This document shows positions 63,065 through 64,000 of a DNA stretch of 64,000 nt, piece after piece; positions within the stretch are counted from its first letter, which is position 1; every line of letters starts with the position of its first letter. Location: NCBI GenBank assembly GCA_016745035.1, contig JADGDE010000001.1, forward strand, positions 348,507 to 412,506, in the 5' to 3' direction. The notes under the pieces were generated by a model, which was not told where the DNA came from, did not search any database, and saw nothing but the letters and a program-made list of their open reading frames with translations. Origin of the DNA: Thiotrichales bacterium (lineage in GTDB: Bacteria; Pseudomonadota; Gammaproteobacteria; Beggiatoales; Beggiatoaceae). Position numbers and translations under genes: made by a program.

Positions 63065-64000
63065 ATGAGCATTCAACACTCACAAACAATTCCAGCAGAT
63101 ACTGTGACCATTACTATTTTGATTGTTGATGATAATGTCAACAATCTCTTTACGTTGCGCAGTTTATTGTCTGAACATTTGGATGTGGAGATTGTTGAAG
63201 CCATATCGGGGCAAGATGCCTTGGATGCAGTTTTGTCCCAACCCATAGATTTGGTGTTGTTGGATGTGCAAATGCCAGAAATGGATGGGTTTGAAACTGC
63301 TAAACTGATGCAGTCTTTGAAAAAAACTGCACACATCCCTATCGTTTTTTTAAGTGCCGCTTATAAATCGGAAGTGTTTCAACAGCGCGGGTTTGATTCT
63401 GGGGCAACAGATTACCTGACCAAACCCATTGATTCACATCAGTTGATCAATAAAATTCGCTTATATTTACGCTTTATTGAACAAGAACGCCAACATAGCC
63501 GCGATTTAGAACGCAAAGTCGCCGAGCGTACCAAAGCTTTAGAACAAGCGCGACAACAATTAGAAAAACGGGTACTTGAGCGTACCGCAGAACTAGAACT
63601 GGCAAATTCAGAATTGGTCGCTGCCAAAGAAAGTGCCGAACAAGCCAACCTCGCTAAAAGTCAGTTTATGGCCAATATGAGTCATGAACTGCGCACGCCT
63701 CTCAATGCTATCATCGGCTATGGTGAACTATTACATGATGAATTGAGTGCCGATCAAGTGCATGATATAGAACTAGAAACCAATGATGTCGAGCAAATTA
63801 TCCACGCAGGTCAACATTTATTGCGCCTTATCAATGGCGTATTAGACCTATCCAAAGTGGAAGCTGGGAAAATGATGGTTTTTAATGAACAAATTGTCCT
63901 ACAAAACTTTCTTAATGACATCATGGCGGTGATAGGTCCCTTGGTGAGTCGGCAAAATAATCAGTTAGTGTTTCAATACGAGAGCCAACTAGAAGGACTT
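63065..64000 (+). CDS. Hybrid sensor histidine kinase (partial)
   Basis: The gene runs off the right edge with 312 codons in view. An N-terminal receiver domain ([16 protein letters not shown], phosphoacceptor Asp in [13 protein letters not shown], Lys in DYLTKPI) is followed by a coiled coil ([22 protein letters not shown]). A HisKA domain with the phosphorylated His207 in [21 protein letters not shown] comes next, and then the start of the region leading to the ATPase domain. The receiver-first order suggests a response regulator that also signals as a kinase. It lies 30 bases after pal. Confidence 0.9.
   Translation, partial: MSIQHSQTIPADTVTITILIVDDNVNNLFTLRSLLSEHLDVEIVEAISGQDALDAVLSQPIDLVLLDVQMPEMDGFETAKLMQSLKKTAHIPIVFLSAAYKSEVFQQRGFDSGATDYLTKPIDSHQLINKIRLYLRFIEQERQHSRDLERKVAERTKALEQARQQLEKRVLERTAELELANSELVAAKESAEQANLAKSQFMANMSHELRTPLNAIIGYGELLHDELSADQVHDIELETNDVEQIIHAGQHLLRLINGVLDLSKVEAGKMMVFNEQIVLQNFLNDIMAVIGPLVSRQNNQLVFQYESQLEGL

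Overview
The window is chromosomal DNA of a gammaproteobacterium. The first 14 kb is the conserved beta/gamma-proteobacterial block, read on the minus strand: tRNA-Tyr, tRNA-Gly, tRNA-Thr, tuf, tRNA-Trp, secE, nusG, rplK, rplA, rplJ, rplL, rpoB, rpoC. The rest carries typical gammaproteobacterial housekeeping genes (Lol lipoprotein export, murJ, hflD, pcnB, bioH-bioC, dprA, hda, pdxA, pal). Moderate base composition, many small palindromic and MITE-like repeats between genes, and accessory proteins with TIR, Sel1, DUF1566, DUF928 and WD40 domains point, as an inference only, to a filamentous sulfur bacterium of the Thiotrichales/Beggiatoaceae type. No sulfur-metabolism gene is present to prove it.

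Layout. 1-14 kb: transcription/translation superoperon with a near-consensus promoter ahead of the tRNAs and an attenuator between rplL and rpoB. 14-18.4 kb: a glycosyltransferase, a B-box-like membrane protein, and a MOSC-lolD-lolC/E operon with a single permease gene. 18.5-19.7 kb: a scar next to tRNA-Ser, where an IS1-family relic joins an integrase stub. 19.7-24.5 kb: murJ, hflD, pcnB and a LegB-like dehydratase. 24.5-32 kb: repeat-rich accessory DNA with a membrane TIR-Sel1-DUF1566 protein (candidate diversity-generating retroelement target), a class II-like cytochrome, thiG and a 774-residue helical-repeat protein. 32-40 kb: yidD-like gene, Ca/Na antiporter, grpE with a 49-residue companion, and an operon of diguanylate cyclase, truncated SPFH, SPFH, NfeD and rhodanese genes. 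40-47.8 kb: HAD phosphatase, hydrolase, pteridine-reductase-like SDR, bioH-bioC, dprA, LysM and Sel1 proteins. 47.8-57 kb: lectin, hda, DUF928, a second SPFH-NfeD pair, small membrane proteins, a degenerate receiver-Hpt protein, pdxA and a DUF945 protein. 57-64 kb: amidase, WD40 membrane protein, yejB-rimI-ccmA-pal and the start of a hybrid histidine kinase.

The most distinctive signal is a family of short non-coding elements with terminal inverted repeats CTGATGTTACGCA / TGCGTAACATCAG. Six complete copies lie between genes, each flanked by an AT-rich 7-8 bp target duplication, and several carry an internal hairpin whose sequence varies while its pairing is kept. A second family (ends GGAACRTGCAYRAA) has two copies. 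One of them forms the end of bioC and the other contains a cluster of large palindromes. No CRISPR array, reverse transcriptase, rRNA gene or intact transposase was found.
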